64,000 nucleotides of DNA from Heracleum sosnowskyi (Eukaryota > Streptophyta > Magnoliopsida > Apiales > Apiaceae), in assembly GCA_030848705.1 (NCBI GenBank), contig CM061243.1, positions 8,829,044 to 8,893,043 of the forward strand. Reading direction: 5' to 3'. The notes under the pieces are model-generated. The model was given only the letters and a program-made list of their open reading frames with translations. It was not told where the DNA came from and made no database searches. The position numbers and the translations under genes are program-made. Numbering within the stretch: the stretch's first letter is position 1; each line of letters opens with the position of its first letter. Below, one piece after another: positions 34,612-46,466 of the stretch.

Positions 34612-37600
34612 ATGAAAAAACTAAAAATGGGCACTTTGATTCTTGCATTTTCAGCTATTTTGCAAGCAACCCTTTTCAACATTTGCTCTCTTGCTCTAAG
34701 TCCAGATGGTATTTTTTTTTAAATCATTGATAATTAAAATGTTTTGCATCTCATATATTTACATATGTTTATTTAGAGGCTTAGTATGTTCTTTACAGGT
34801 ATTACATTGTTGGATTTGAGAAGAACACTGAATGATAGCAAGAGTTTTCTCAGTGACTGGAAAGATAGTGATGAAAGTCCTTGTCAGTGGACTGGTATTT
34901 CTTGCAATGCAGATGACCTTACAGTTAGCTCAATGTATGTAGACAATCTATACATACATTAAGATTTATTTTCTTTTTTTGATAATCATACATTAAGATT
35001 TCTTTGTAAAGTTCTTGTCTTTTCTTAGTTATGTATGTGGATTGATAGTGTGAATCTAAGTCTTGAATGTGCTTTGGATTTTTGCAGAAACTTACCTTAT
35101 ATGCAGCTTGGAGGGTTTATATCTCCAATTATTGGTAAATTAAGAAGACTGGAGAGGCTGTAAGTTCATATAACTATGTAAAAATTATTGAGTTTTATTG
35201 TTTGTGAGTGGTTTTGATAATTTATGTTGTTTAATTACATCAGGGCACTTCACCAGAACAGTTTACATGGTGTTATTCCGAAGGAAATCGCTACTTGTTC
35301 TGAACTCAGAGCTGTGTAAGTAACATGAGGGATTTCATTCTCCTGAGAGTGCCTGTGAGACTGCTCATTTTTCTGTTTATGCATTTGGATACAGATTGAG
35401 TGACATTTTTTTTGATATCCGCAATCAGGTACTTGAGAGCTAATTATCTTCAGGGTGAAATACCACCAAATATTGGGGACCTTGCATCTCTCAATATATT
35501 GTAAGATGCCTCTTTGATCTCAATGATACCTTCTATATTTGGCATTGTCAAAGTTAGCCTATTGATACTGTTAGAGTTTTATTAGGATCTTATTTAATTT
35601 GGCATCTCATTGTTATAATGTGTGTGTAGAGACCTATCAAGCAATTCAATTACGGGTTCTATACCATCCTCGCTTGGTCATCTCACAAAGCTACATTATT
35701 TGTAGGTTCTTGTGCAATATTGTTAGAGAGTTATTCAGATTTCTAAGCTTAAATGATTTTGTATAACGAACTGTCTCCTCATGTAATTGTACATCATAAT
35801 ATGTCTACTCCCAGGAACTTATCAGCAAACTTCTTTTCTGGTGAAATTCCGGATGTAGGAGTACTTAGCAAGTTCAGAAACAACTCGTAAGTGATACTGT
35901 CATCCTATCAATACTCAAGACCCTCATATTTCATCTCCTTCATTTGTCGCCCATAGTGGATGCTAATTCCCATTTACAAAATTGAAACCGCTTGTCTTTT
36001 ACGATCAATGACTGTCATTTTGGTTCTTAGCTTTTGAATATTGTATACTCAAGTGATGAACTGGTATGTATCGTCAAAGTAAAGGTCCATATACCATGTA
36101 GAAATTAATACAAGGATAACTTTTTGCATCCAAAATTAATAAATCCAGATATTGAGAGATCAATTTTATTACCTTCGTCATCTGAAATTGGAAATATAGA
36201 AGTAGCTCTTGTTGAAGAAGTTGTATTTGTTTTGTCACTTGAATTTACAAAGAAGGCAGTTTATTGTCAAAAACTGGGGGGGGGACTGATGATTCCAGTT
36301 AGTAGACTGATTCTGAAGTCATGCAGCTAGGTATGAAAGTAAAGTGCATCTGAAATTCTGAATCCTTAGGGTTATCATAACAGTTCTAATCTCAGTTCAT
36401 GGGTCTCACATTTAATAGCTCAATAACTATTTCTTTTCTCATTCTCAAATTTAATTACTCTGAGCTCAATCTGAAGGATGTATTGCTTTTCACTAGGTTT
36501 ATTGGTAATTTAGATCTCTGTGGTCGGCAAATAAACAAGCCATGCAAAACTTCATTGGGGTTCCCTGCAGTGTTACCACATGCTGAAAGTGATAAAGTTG
36601 CTGGTAAGTTGCTCATCAACATCATTACAAGTCAAAGGGTTCCATTTTTTTCATGTATACAATTGCTTGCCTAATGGTCTGTACATGAAGTCCATTTTCG
36701 CCAATCGCTAGCATGTGCTTTACTCTAATGGCCATGTGCAGCTCCCACCAAGAAATCTTCTCGTTATGTCAAAGGAGCCGTGATTGGAGCTATGTCCACA
36801 CTGACAGTAGCACTTCTTGTGCTCATTATTTTCTTATGGGTTTGGTTTCTGTCCAAGAAAGAGAGGGCTGTCAAAAGATACAAGGAAGTGGAAAAACAAC
36901 CTTCCAAGGAAACAGGTTAAAATTTAAATCTGTATGTGTGATTCACCCACCTTTCCTTCCTAATATTAAGCGGTTATGGTTTCACAGGCACCAAGCTTAT
37001 GACTTTCCATGGTGATCTTCCATATCCCTCAAGTGAGATTATAGAAAAACTTGAATGCCTTACGGAGGAAGATGTTGTAGGAACTGGAGGTTTTGGTACT
37101 GTGTATCGGATGGTAATGAATGATTGTGCAACATTTGCTGTAAAAAGGATTGATAGAAGTCGTGAGGGCTGTGATGACGTATTTGAAATGGAACTGGAGA
37201 TATTGGGAAATGTAAAGCACATTAATTTGGTCAATCTTAGAGGTTACTGTAGGCTCCCTAACGCAAAGCTTCTTATCTATGACTACTTGGCCTTGGGAAG
37301 CTTGGATGATTTCTTGCATGGTATAATTCTTCCTTTATACACACATACATGTAATTTTGCCTTTATAAATATTATAGGTAAGGATTACTTTTAAGAAATA
37401 CAGGTGGATAATGTTCCCTCTGTGCTCTTTGCAATCAAGGACTTTTGAATGTTCTGTTTAAGTAAATAAGTAGTTACCTTCTCATATGAGGATCATAGGT
37501 TAAGTAAACGTGGTTTTTACGAAAAAAATCTATGAGAACTTTGATCTCCTATCTTTTTCGTACCCTTCCAAAAAATCTCAAATTGAAGGCATAGATCAAA

Positions 37601-38708
37601 CTCTTCCTTCCTCATATGCTCTGGATCATTTAGATTTATTAACCTGACATTGTGGTATTTTTTCTTAACATTGTTTTGTTGCGTAACAAGAACTTGATTG
37701 TTGCTGATAGAGATTAGAATTGTCCTGTTATGGTAATTTTCCCTAATACAGTATGCACTTTCTCCCTCAGAGCGTTGGGAAGACCAATCAATGAATTGGA
37801 GTGCTCGCTTGAGAGTAGCCCTTGGTTCTGCTCGCGGTTTGGCATACTTGCACCATGATTGCTATCCAAGAATCATCCATCGTGATATAAAATCTAGCAA
37901 CATACTCCTAGATGAAAACTTAGAACCCCGCGTGTCAGACTTTGGCCTTGCCAAGCTTTTGGTCGACGAGGATGCTCATGTTACAACAGTTGTTGCTGGC
38001 ACTTTTGGCTATTTGGCCCCAGGTAACACAATGTTTCACTTTCAGTTAAGGCATTACACCAACAATCACATGTCCCTGATTTTAAGATTGCTTAATCAAC
38101 TGGGGATCAGCATTGGCTATCAGTGCAGCAATGTGAACCTGATGTTCTTGTATCTGCTGTTGTGTTTAGAGTATCTACAGAGCGGAATGGCCACGGAGAA
38201 GTCTGATATATATAGCTTTGGAGTTCTTCTATTAGAGCTTGTTACAGGAAAGAGGCCCACTGATCCTGCCTTTGTAAAACATGGTTTGAATGTTGTTGGT
38301 TGGGTATGTTCTCCACATCCCGAGATTCACTTCTTTTTGGCAGTACTACAGATAACAGCAAATATACAGTATTAGTAGTTCTTATCCATTTACACACACC
38401 TGGAATTCACTTTGTATGGGTGAGTCATTTAATTCATATAATATGATTGATATTTTTTGTGACAGATGAATACGCTGGTACGTGAGAATCGAATGATAGA
38501 CATGGTAGACAAAAGGTGCAAGGACACGGACATAGAAACTGTAGAAGCAATCCTAGAAATAGCTGCAAGGTGCACTGATGCAAACCCAGATAAACGACCG
38601 CAGATGCAACGGGTGCTCCAGTTACTAGAGCAAGAGGTCATGTCACCTTGCCCGAGTGATTTTTATGATTCTCATTCGGACTATACCTCATCTTCGTATC
38701 AACCTTAA
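34612..38708 (+). CDS. LRR receptor-like kinase (At5g62710/FEI-like)
   Basis: Plasma-membrane receptor kinase, 13 exons, 611 residues: 34612-34708, 34799-34934, 35088-35159, 35244-35315, 35429-35500, 35630-35701, 35815-35886, 36497-36603, 36742-36915, 36988-37320, 37771-38022, 38170-38303, 38466-38708. All introns are GT-AG and in phase. Domains: signal peptide (about 1-30), LRRNT with DSDESPCQWTGISC, five LRRs each on its own 72-bp exon, a GNLDLCGR cap, a membrane segment (about 245-266), and the kinase. Kinase residues: GTGGFG loop (323-328), VAIK lysine as AVK (Lys344), HRD (439-441), DFG (459-461); an active RD kinase is expected. The order and wording match Arabidopsis At5g62710, a relative of FEI1/FEI2 (subfamily LRR XIII), which act in cell-wall and root growth signalling. 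Ligand unknown. Confidence 0.94.
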
Positions 38709-39117
38709 ATTTATTGTTGCATAGCAAATGTTGAGTATGCATCTAATGTACTTGTTGGTCCTCACTGTGGCTAATTAGCTTTGGTGCTCAGAGTCAGAGA
38801 CCTGTGCTGTAGTCTGTATATATAGCTTTGAGAGATCAATGATCAATGTGCATGTCGCCTTGCACCATTCAATTTTCTGTTATAACTGTTCTTTTGTATG
38901 TTTGTAGTTAAGATTATAATCATAGTCTTAATATACTGAAAAATTATTTGATATAAAAATAGAGCCTAGTAATATAAGCAGTGCCAAAAAATAAAGATCT
39001 TGTATACCGTTTCTGTTTAGATTGTGTGTTCTCCGGGTTGATTCTTAGGCCAGCAAATTCCTTGCGTCTTGTTTGACCTTGAATAGATTCTTAAAATGTG
39101 CCGTCCTCGACTAATTA

Positions 39118-39125
39118 ATATAAAC
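39118..39125 (+). promoter_or_regulatory. Likely TATA box of first SDR gene
   Basis: ATATAAAC lies 46 bp upstream of the start codon; the second SDR gene has TATATAAA in the corresponding position. Confidence 0.5.
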
Positions 39126-39170
39126 GCACTGCCTATGGATGTCTGAGGCTCTGTGCACTAGTAGCAGAAA

Positions 39171-39962
39171 ATGAACTCCTCTACATTGTGCAATCAGAAA
39201 CTCGAAGGCAAAGTAGTGATTATCACCGGTGGATCCAGTGGCATCGGCGAAGCAACGGCTCGTCACTTTGCAGATCACGGTGCACAAGCTGTGGTAATTG
39301 CTGACATTCAAGAAGAAAAGGGTCTTGAAGTCGCCTCATCAATCGGCTCTCATCGTTGCACCTTCATCAAGTGTGATGTAACGGACGAGCAACAAGTCAA
39401 ATCTCTGGTGGAATCAACTGTTAAGATTCATGGAAAGCTAGACGTCATGTTTAGTAATGCCGGAGTGCTCAGGATGAGTGGCAGTGAACAAAACATCCTG
39501 GACTTCGATCTTGAAGCATCTGACAAACTCTTTGCTGTTAACATACGTGGGATGATCGCTTGTGTAAAGCACGCAGGGCGTGCCATGGTGGAATGTGGTG
39601 TCAAAGGGAGCATAGTATGTACGTCAAGCGTGGCAGCAAGTACAGATGCTACAATATCGATAGACTATGCTCTATCTAAGCAAGCGGTGGTGGGGTTGAT
39701 GCGGTGTGCAAGTAGAGGGCTGGGTAAGCATGGAATAAGGGTGAATTATGTCTCACCTGCAGCGGTGGGAACGCCCATGATGTGCAACTGGATGCAGACT
39801 AATGAAGAAGGAGTTGAGAAGGCATTTGAGTCCTTAAATTATTTGAAAGGGGGAGCGCTTAAAGCGAGAAATGTGGCTGATGCAGTATTGTTTCTTGCTT
39901 GCGAGGACTCTCAGTTTGTCACCGGACATAACTTGGTTGTGGATGCCGGTTTCAGGCCTTAG
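39171..39962 (+). CDS. Short-chain dehydrogenase/reductase, tandem copy 1
   Basis: Single-exon NAD(P)-dependent oxidoreductase of the classical SDR110C type, 263 residues. Visible: Rossmann motif TGGSSGIG (19-26), Asp45 after the second strand (typical of NAD preference), SNAG (95-98), catalytic Ser near 152, and YALSK with Tyr166 and Lys170. The family includes isopiperitenol/carveol, secoisolariciresinol and xanthoxin dehydrogenases and tropinone reductase-like enzymes; the substrate is not readable. The neighbour at 40509 is a close tandem duplicate that shares promoter sequence. Oddity: after catalytic Lys170 the usual SPG motif is SPAA here (VNYVSPAAVGTP), unlike copy 2, which could affect cofactor or substrate-loop contacts. 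Confidence 0.92.
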   Translation: MNSSTLCNQKLEGKVVIITGGSSGIGEATARHFADHGAQAVVIADIQEEKGLEVASSIGSHRCTFIKCDVTDEQQVKSLVESTVKIHGKLDVMFSNAGVLRMSGSEQNILDFDLEASDKLFAVNIRGMIACVKHAGRAMVECGVKGSIVCTSSVAASTDATISIDYALSKQAVVGLMRCASRGLGKHGIRVNYVSPAAVGTPMMCNWMQTNEEGVEKAFESLNYLKGGALKARNVADAVLFLACEDSQFVTGHNLVVDAGFRP

Positions 39963-40463
39963 ATGAGTTTGTCTTGTTGATTGTATGATAAATTAATTAT
40001 TTTAAAACTAAGAATAAACTAAAAATTAATAGTGTGATTTAGTCTTAAAATTAATAGAATCGAATGATATGTCGATGTTATCATATTCAAAATTCAAGTC
40101 TTCTGAGTTCTGAACTCGGAAATCATATGAACTTGATGTGTTGTGCAAGTGGTTTGAACCCGCGACCAGATTTTGAGAGTGAGTGAGAGGTACATCAGTT
40201 GAAACAACTGCAGTTTTGTCTCATTATATGCTAAACAATTTTATGTCCTAAAATGGGAGCCTAGTAATTTAAGAATGAAGTTACTAATAAGATGTGGACC
40301 TGACACAATGTAGCCTCTCATGTAGCGCCAAAATTTGTAGATGCTTGATACAGACCGTTTTGATTGTGTGTTTAAGAGGTTGATGCTTAGGCCTGCAATT
40401 TTTGTCACTCTTGTGTGACCTCAAATGTATTTTTATAATCTGCCGTCCTGAAGTTGAAACTGA

Positions 40464-40471
40464 TATATAAA
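40464..40471 (+). promoter_or_regulatory. TATA box of second SDR gene
   Basis: TATATAAA is 45 bp before the ATG at 40509. An upstream in-frame ATG at 40482 is only 18 bp from it, too close to be within the transcript, so this box decides the start. Confidence 0.55.
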
Positions 40472-40508
40472 TGCAACGCCAATGCATGTCTTAGTACAGG
40501 TAGCAGAA

Positions 40509-41297
40509 ATGAACTCCCCTGTTTTATGCAATAAGAAACTAGAAGGCAAAGTGGTGATTATCACTGGCGGAGCCAGTGGCATTGGTGAAGCAACGGCTCG
40601 CCACTTTGCAGATCATGGTGCACAAGCTGTGGTGATCGCTGACCTACAAGAAGAAAAGGGTCTTGAAGTTGCCTCATCAATCGGGTCTCATTGCACCTTC
40701 ATCAAGTGCGATGTAACAGATGAGCAGCAAGTCAAGTCTCTGGTGGAGTCAACTGTTAAGGCTCATGGCAAGTTAGACATCATGTTTAGCAATGCGGGAG
40801 TCCTCAGTATGAGCAGCAGTGAACAAAGCATCCTGGAGTTTGATCTGGAAGCATCTGACAAACTCTTTGCTGTCAATGTTCGCGGGATGATTGCTTGTGT
40901 GAAGCACGCTGGGCGTGCCATGGTGGACTGTGGTGTACAGGGGAGCATAGTGTGTACATCAAGTGTGGTGGCCAATACAGATGCTGCAAGACCCATAGAT
41001 TACGTACTGTCGAAGCAGGCAGTGGTTGGGTTAATGAGGTGCGCAAGTAGAGGGCTGGGACAGCATGGAATAAGGGTGAATTGCGTGTCGCCTGGACCAA
41101 TAGGAACGCCACTGATGTGCAACTGGATGCAGACTAATGAGAAAGGAGTCGAGAAGGCGTTCGAGTCGATGAATTTCTTGAAAGGGGGAGTGCTTAAATT
41201 GAGAAATGTGGCAGATGCAGTGTTGTTTCTTGCTAGTGAGGATTCTCAGTTTGTCACTGGACATAACTTGGTTGTGGATGCTGGTTTTAGGCCTTAA
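40509..41297 (+). CDS. Short-chain dehydrogenase/reductase, tandem copy 2
   Basis: 262 residues, single exon. The start MNSPVLCNKKLEGK aligns with copy 1 (MNSSTLCNQKLEGK) and is supported by the TATA position. Motifs: TGGASGIG (19-26), Asp45, SNAG, the catalytic Ser, and YVLSK with Tyr165 and Lys169. One residue shorter than copy 1 (SHC against SHRC near 60). Here the SPG motif is intact (VNCVSPGPIGTP). Promoter similarity ('gccgtcct' plus the TATA zone and 'gtagcagaaa' before the ATG) shows the duplication included upstream DNA. Likely cytosolic or plastid oxidoreductase of specialised metabolism; inference only. Confidence 0.92.
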   Translation: MNSPVLCNKKLEGKVVIITGGASGIGEATARHFADHGAQAVVIADLQEEKGLEVASSIGSHCTFIKCDVTDEQQVKSLVESTVKAHGKLDIMFSNAGVLSMSSSEQSILEFDLEASDKLFAVNVRGMIACVKHAGRAMVDCGVQGSIVCTSSVVANTDAARPIDYVLSKQAVVGLMRCASRGLGQHGIRVNCVSPGPIGTPLMCNWMQTNEKGVEKAFESMNFLKGGVLKLRNVADAVLFLASEDSQFVTGHNLVVDAGFRP

Positions 41298-42124
41298 ATG
41301 AGTTTGCCTCGTTGATTTTCAATATTATAGATACTGGTTTGGAATGGCAAGTGGCCAACTGCAAAATAAAACTCATGTTTCTACTTTTTAAGTGCCTTTG
41401 AATGTGAAGTTTATGCAAATATAGTGTTATTGTATAGCTGCTGCTTCGGCCCAACTAATGTTATTTGCATGTACCCTGTTTACTGTTTCAGCAAGGATGG
41501 GCATGTTGATCAACAAATAATTTTTGGTTTCTTTTTTAACTTTTTATTTAAATAATTTTTAGAGTTATCTTTTTAAGACCGCTTAAATTATGTGTAAAAA
41601 GTTTGAAAAAATCACTAATTTAGAACAAGGAGAGGAGTAATACTTTTAGATTGTACTAACAATGTGAACTATTCATTTCGAACAACAAATGGCGTTTTAT
41701 CAAATCCTACATTTTCCCGAAATTTCTTTGATTTTGTTGAAAAATTTTAGCCATTTATCTGAAAATTTAACATGTTTAGATATTAAATTTGAGTTTAATT
41801 AGGTTTTTAATTAAAGTTTTTAAAATTTGAGTTTTGGACCTAAATTGTAATTGTTTGGATCACGGCTTAATTTTATTTTTTTTTTGTAACCGTTTTTACA
41901 TTTTATAAATAGATTCAAATCGGACCAATATTTCTAGAGTTCCATCACTGTATTTATTTTTTACTTTGCTCTCTTATATTTTATATTTTTCTAATCCGAT
42001 TTTAACTCATTTGTAACGAAATGAGAGGAACAAAAGAATATCTTATAATTTCATTGTCTTTTAAACTATTTTTGAACAAAATTTAAAATACCATAATGTA
42101 CATTATACTAATGGAAGTAATTAG
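41298..42124. other. SDR 3' region and spacer
   Basis: AT-rich; no gene or complete repeat recognised. Confidence 0.45.
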
Positions 42125-42240
42125 TACTCTCTATGTTACTCTCATTTCTTTGCCCTTTCTTTTTTGAATGTCCCTCTCAATATTTTACATTTCAAAAGTT
42201 TTTTAAAATAGTACTCTCTCCGTCCCCCTCAATTCTTTAC

Positions 42241-45200
42241 GGGTGCTGATATTTGCACACCCTAAATTTATAGTTGCACACCCTACACATTTTTTTGACC
42301 AAAATATCCCTGAATTTCTAATGAGGAGTGCAAATTTAATCAATTAACTGCTACTACCGGCACCTCCGTGAAGTCATCTTAGAACTCATCTCAGTACTCG
42401 GTCTCAATTTACACAAATGAAATTGACATCAATTAGTAGCAACATTCCATCAAAATCACAAAGAAGTTGAACAACATTTAGAAAACTAGAATTCAGCAAC
42501 ATTGACTTTAAATTACTTAACAAAAGTCTGAACTATAAAAAATCTTAGGAAAAGTCTGAACTAGCAAACAAATATAGTAGAAATATGTCTAGAAAGGCGA
42601 CAACATTCGCTTCAATATTTGATTGGACCAACATTCAGCATCCACACTACGCAGTTTGATTGTTAAGATCTGCATAAAACATTAAAATATGATTAATACA
42701 CATTAATCATATCTTTTTTTTTTCAAATTAATCAAACCAGAAATAAAAAGACACATATAATTTTATATAACTTATATACTAGTTTTAGGCATACAATAAC
42801 TTACTAGATTCTTTTTTTACGCATTTTATGAGCCTTTTCAACGATTTCAAAAAGTGAAGGATCACGAGTAGTAGAACTCTCGTTCCCTCTTTTAAATGAA
42901 CCTGGTGGCCTCCCTTTATGAGGACGCGTTATAGGCTCAAGAGTGGATGGAATTGACACCTCGGCAATTTTGACAACTTGCTCACATATGTCTTTCTTTT
43001 GTGACAGTGGCAATTTCTTATAATTCTCATATACTTTCTTGAGCAAGCCTTCTATATCTTCATTCTCATTATCAATCATCGTAAGAGATCTTATGTCAAG
43101 TCTCCATTGAGGATGTACATCAGTAAGTAAGTTGTAGGGGCTGCACTCTTTCTCTTATGTCGTGAACACAAGGAAGACCCATTGAAGTTGTAAAGTTGCC
43201 TCTACAAGGTGGTAGTATAGTAGATTTTGCCAGCTCATATTGTTTCAGCAGCTCTCCAAGTGCATATACAGAGACATGTCCAACAATTTGCTTAAAAAAA
43301 GAAATCTGAAATTTGTGTGGTATCCGTATCTTCTCAGATAAAAGTTGGGCCTTAATTTCCTAAAATTCATTATCTATAACAAGATATATCTTATCTTTCA
43401 CCCCTCGAAGATCACCCGTCGAGACTTGAAGATATCTTTTAAGTTTCGAATGAGCACCTTCCACCCTCGAAGTCACATGATTCCCAAAATACAAAATTTT
43501 ATTCGTCCATGCATATATAAACTTTTCTTTAAATGGAAGCCATGTATTTTTAATGTAGGTAATTACATCCTTTTGATCCTTGTATTGCTCCACAAATACA
43601 CCCCAAACACTATCAAATGATGCTATATCAGATGACTTTATCACACTTGTCCAACTTGATATGAATTCATCCCACTCTTCTTTTGTTTTGAATTTTTTCT
43701 TGCACTTTGCCAATAAATTCATTTCAATGTGCCACACACACAAAAGATGAGAGGTATTTGGAAAGACCTCTTTAATAGCATTCATCAGTGATAACTCTCT
43801 ATCAGTCACAACTGTCAATGGTTGTGCCTCAATTCCTAAAATTTTATTAAAACTTTGAAGTGCCCATACATAATCTGTTATTTCCTCTTTTTGCAAAAAT
43901 ATAACAGTAGAGAAAAATGTTGTGTTAAAACTTGTAACTCCAACAATGTTGAGAAGAGACATCCGATATTTATTTGTTTTATAAGTGCAATCCATCAGAA
44001 AAATAATGTTGAGGAGGGATGTGCTATAAGCAAATGCGTTAAGTGTCCTTCGTGATCATGCTTTACGTCATAAATAAACTCACCTTGGCCCAATTCTTGA
44101 TACAGTGCTTGAATTATTGTACGACCTTGTAAGCCATCTTTTCAAATTTTTGCCATTGCATTGTATATGCTTCTGGAAATTGACTGAAGATTTGCATTGC
44201 TTTGTCGAAGAGAAGTAAGGATTTGTCTCGGAGCAATTCCAGACATAGTCATCTCGCGAATACGGATAAATTCATCTCTCAAAAAGCGACGATGAGAAGG
44301 ATGGCCTGACATGTCATTAGAACCATCATGGTTATGCGTCAAATTTTTATTTCAATCCCCCAGATTCCACCAAGTTTCCATCTTCCCCATATTTCAAATA
44401 GACATTGAATCAGCCGAGTTCCAGTTGTTCTTTTACTTGTAGTATCTCTCTTTTTTATCGAAATTTTACTAGAACGATATTCTCCTCCTCGATCACAACC
44501 AATTCTCACATAACGATCCTTTTTTAATTTTTTAATAATTGTTGCGTATCCGAGCGTTGCAGCTACCTCACGTATGCAAGTTATAAGCTTTTCACGGTCT
44601 GAATAACGTGTTAATGTTATTGACAAAAATTTACTGATTCCAAATCGATGTTCATCGTCTTCTCGTTTCGACTCCATGTTGCACCCTGTTGAATATGAGA
44701 CTTTGTATTATTAATTTGAGATCATTCTGTTCAAAATAAATAAATTTGATCAAGTGTGATAATGATGCATCTGTACTTTGTAAAATATGTTTGTCCAGAC
44801 ACCAACTATTTTCAATTTTAATAGGTTAACTCTAGCCAAATTTAAATTCAAAATTGTAATAGGTTACCTATTAAATTGAGGTTTGCTGGTTACCAAAAAT
44901 CAGAGTAACCTATACACATTTATATACCGCTATTGTAGTCTCTTGTATGATTACTCTTACCCAATCTGTCTTACAAGAGTTTGATACTCAAAACTCATGT
45001 CCAACCCCTCATTTGAACCTTCTACATACTTTTTTATTCTTTATGATTGCACAAGTAACACTTAACTATACTTTATGCGTTATATGTATACCAAAAATAA
45101 AAGCAAAAACATGAATTGTAATGAAAGATTATAACATAAAAAACCCTAAAGATACATGTGTTGTTAGTGTTGTTAGAATTGATAGGCTGCAAAAGTTCTG

Positions 45201-45478
45201 ATATATGTTCGATACTGTTTGATTTAATCAGATCAATTACTTCATTCAACTCCAGCAATTCTCTATCAATGTCACTAGATTGCGGTGCTTCTTGCTCTTC
45301 ATCGGTGATATTGTCCATGGCTGTGAAAATATTAGGGTTTAAGACTCGGATAGTAAATGATATATCAATTTCTATAAATTAGAAATTGGAATCCACAATT
45401 AGAATTCAGGGATATTTTGGTCAAAAAAATGTGTAGGGTGTGCAACTATAAGTTTAGGGTGTGCAAATATCAGCACCC
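42241..45478 (-). mobile_element. Mutator-like element (MULE), 3,238 bp
   Basis: Terminal inverted repeats begin GGGTGCTGATATTTGCACAC and extend about 85 bp with a single mismatch in the first 76. They are flanked by perfect 8-bp direct repeats TTCTTTAC (42233-42240 and 45479-45486). The interior carries a decayed MULE/FAR1-type transposase on the minus strand. Near-identical ends with a broken gene suggest the element moved recently, possibly using a transposase supplied by another copy. Confidence 0.92.
42804..45318 (-). pseudogene. MULE/FAR1-related transposase, decayed
   Basis: Pieces in order on the minus strand: a probable first exon at 45318-45073 (MDNITDEEQEAPQSSDIDRE); an N-terminal zinc-binding-like region at 44677-44339; a helix-rich part from 44342 to a TGA near 44142; the MULE transposase core at 43995-43360, including TDRELSLMNAIKEVFP and LLCVWHIEMNL; a SWIM-like CxxxxxxxxGLPCVHD near 43,190; and a tail HKGRPPGSFKRG at 42920-42885. 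Breaks: TGA after AMAKI, a frameshift with apparent loss just before MDCTYKTNK near 44,000, and a TAG after DNEF at about 43,360. It belongs to the family from which the plant FAR1/FHY3 transcription factors derive. No function expected. Confidence 0.85.
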
Positions 45479-46217
45479 TTCTTTACATTGAGTGAACGGC
45501 ACGGATGTTAAAAAAAATGTAAATTAATAGGGAAAAATAAGAAAAATGAGTAAAGTGGTGGGACCAATCAATATTTAATTTATAAAGTAGGTATAGTGCA
45601 GTAAAATAGTGAATGTGATTGAATTTTATATTATAAAATGTTATTATTTTTGGTATGTAAAGAAACGAGAGGGACGTACCAAAAAGGAAAGTGTAAAGAA
45701 ATGAGAGGAACAAAAAGAGTAAAGTTTTATAATATAAAAATTAACTACATCCACTACTTTCTCCCACTATCTCCACTTTATACATTAAATATTATTTGAT
45801 CACGTCACTTTATTCATTTTTCTTACTTTTATTCACTAAATTATATTTTTCCTTAATCTTCACGCAAATTATATTTTTTCTTAATCTCGGGAGACGCGGA
45901 GGGAGTAACTAAGATAAAGTCAAAGCGGAATAAAAGAAAAGGTAAAGGACAAAAAGGAGGGACAGTGCACGCACTGGCGCTGGTGAGCTGTGGCGATAAG
46001 TTGTGACGGCGGCATCGGTTGGCTCTCCTCAATCATGAATCATCCAATGACCTTTCCACTCCTTTAATAGCCATCTCTCTCCCATCTTTCTTTTATCTCT
46101 CTCACAAAATAGTTGGTATTCTGTTATTTGAATTCATAAATCTAACAGAATATATCCGGTATATTCCGTTCTAAAAATCAAAATAAATTATTATATTAAT
46201 TTATATTTTATAATATA

Positions 46218-46466
46218 CTTTCTCAGTTCCTTTCATTTTTTTACAGTTTTTTTATATTGTTTGACACGTATTTTAAGGCTCCTATAAAGTATAGTTCTAC
46301 AACTTATTTTTAAATTTTTTTTTCCTAAATAAAAATTTAAACATTATATTTTGATTCAGAAAAAGAAAAAATATAAAATAATTTATTGAATTATATTTTA
46401 TAGGAGTCTTAAAATATTTGTCGAACCGTCATCTGTTAATATAAAAAATTGAGGGAGACGGGGGAG
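46218..46466. mobile_element. Stowaway-type MITE, 249 bp
   Basis: Flanked by TA (46216-46217 and 46467-46468). The left arm CTTTCTCAGTTCCTTTCATT matches the inverted right arm CTCCCCCGTCTCCCTCAATT imperfectly, and the arms continue to match further in ('aggctcctataaagtata' against 'aagactcctataaaatata'). It lies about 290 bp upstream of the HPP gene and could contribute to its promoter. Confidence 0.7.

Larger units (their letters stand above)
42127..45905. mobile_element. Two interleaved Stowaway-type MITEs split by a MULE
   Basis: Left ends follow TA at 42127 (CTCTCTATGTTACTCTCATT) and 42214 (CTCTCTCCGTCCCCCTCAAT). Right ends precede TA at 45719 (inverted: CTCTTTTTGTTCCTCTCATT) and 45905 (inverted: CTCCCTCCGCGTCTCCCGAG). 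The 42127 end pairs best with 45719 over about 70 bp. The DNA after the MULE at 45,487-45,600 is an inverted match to 45,762-45,905. The ends are therefore interleaved instead of cleanly nested. Confidence 0.55.

Noticed and set aside
37029..37319. Minus-strand frames over the receptor kinase exon 10
   Set aside because: Shadow of the kinase coding sequence.
40482..40508. Upstream ATG extending the second SDR by nine codons
   Set aside because: It lies 18 bp from the TATA box, so probably outside the transcript, and the extension is absent from the tandem copy.
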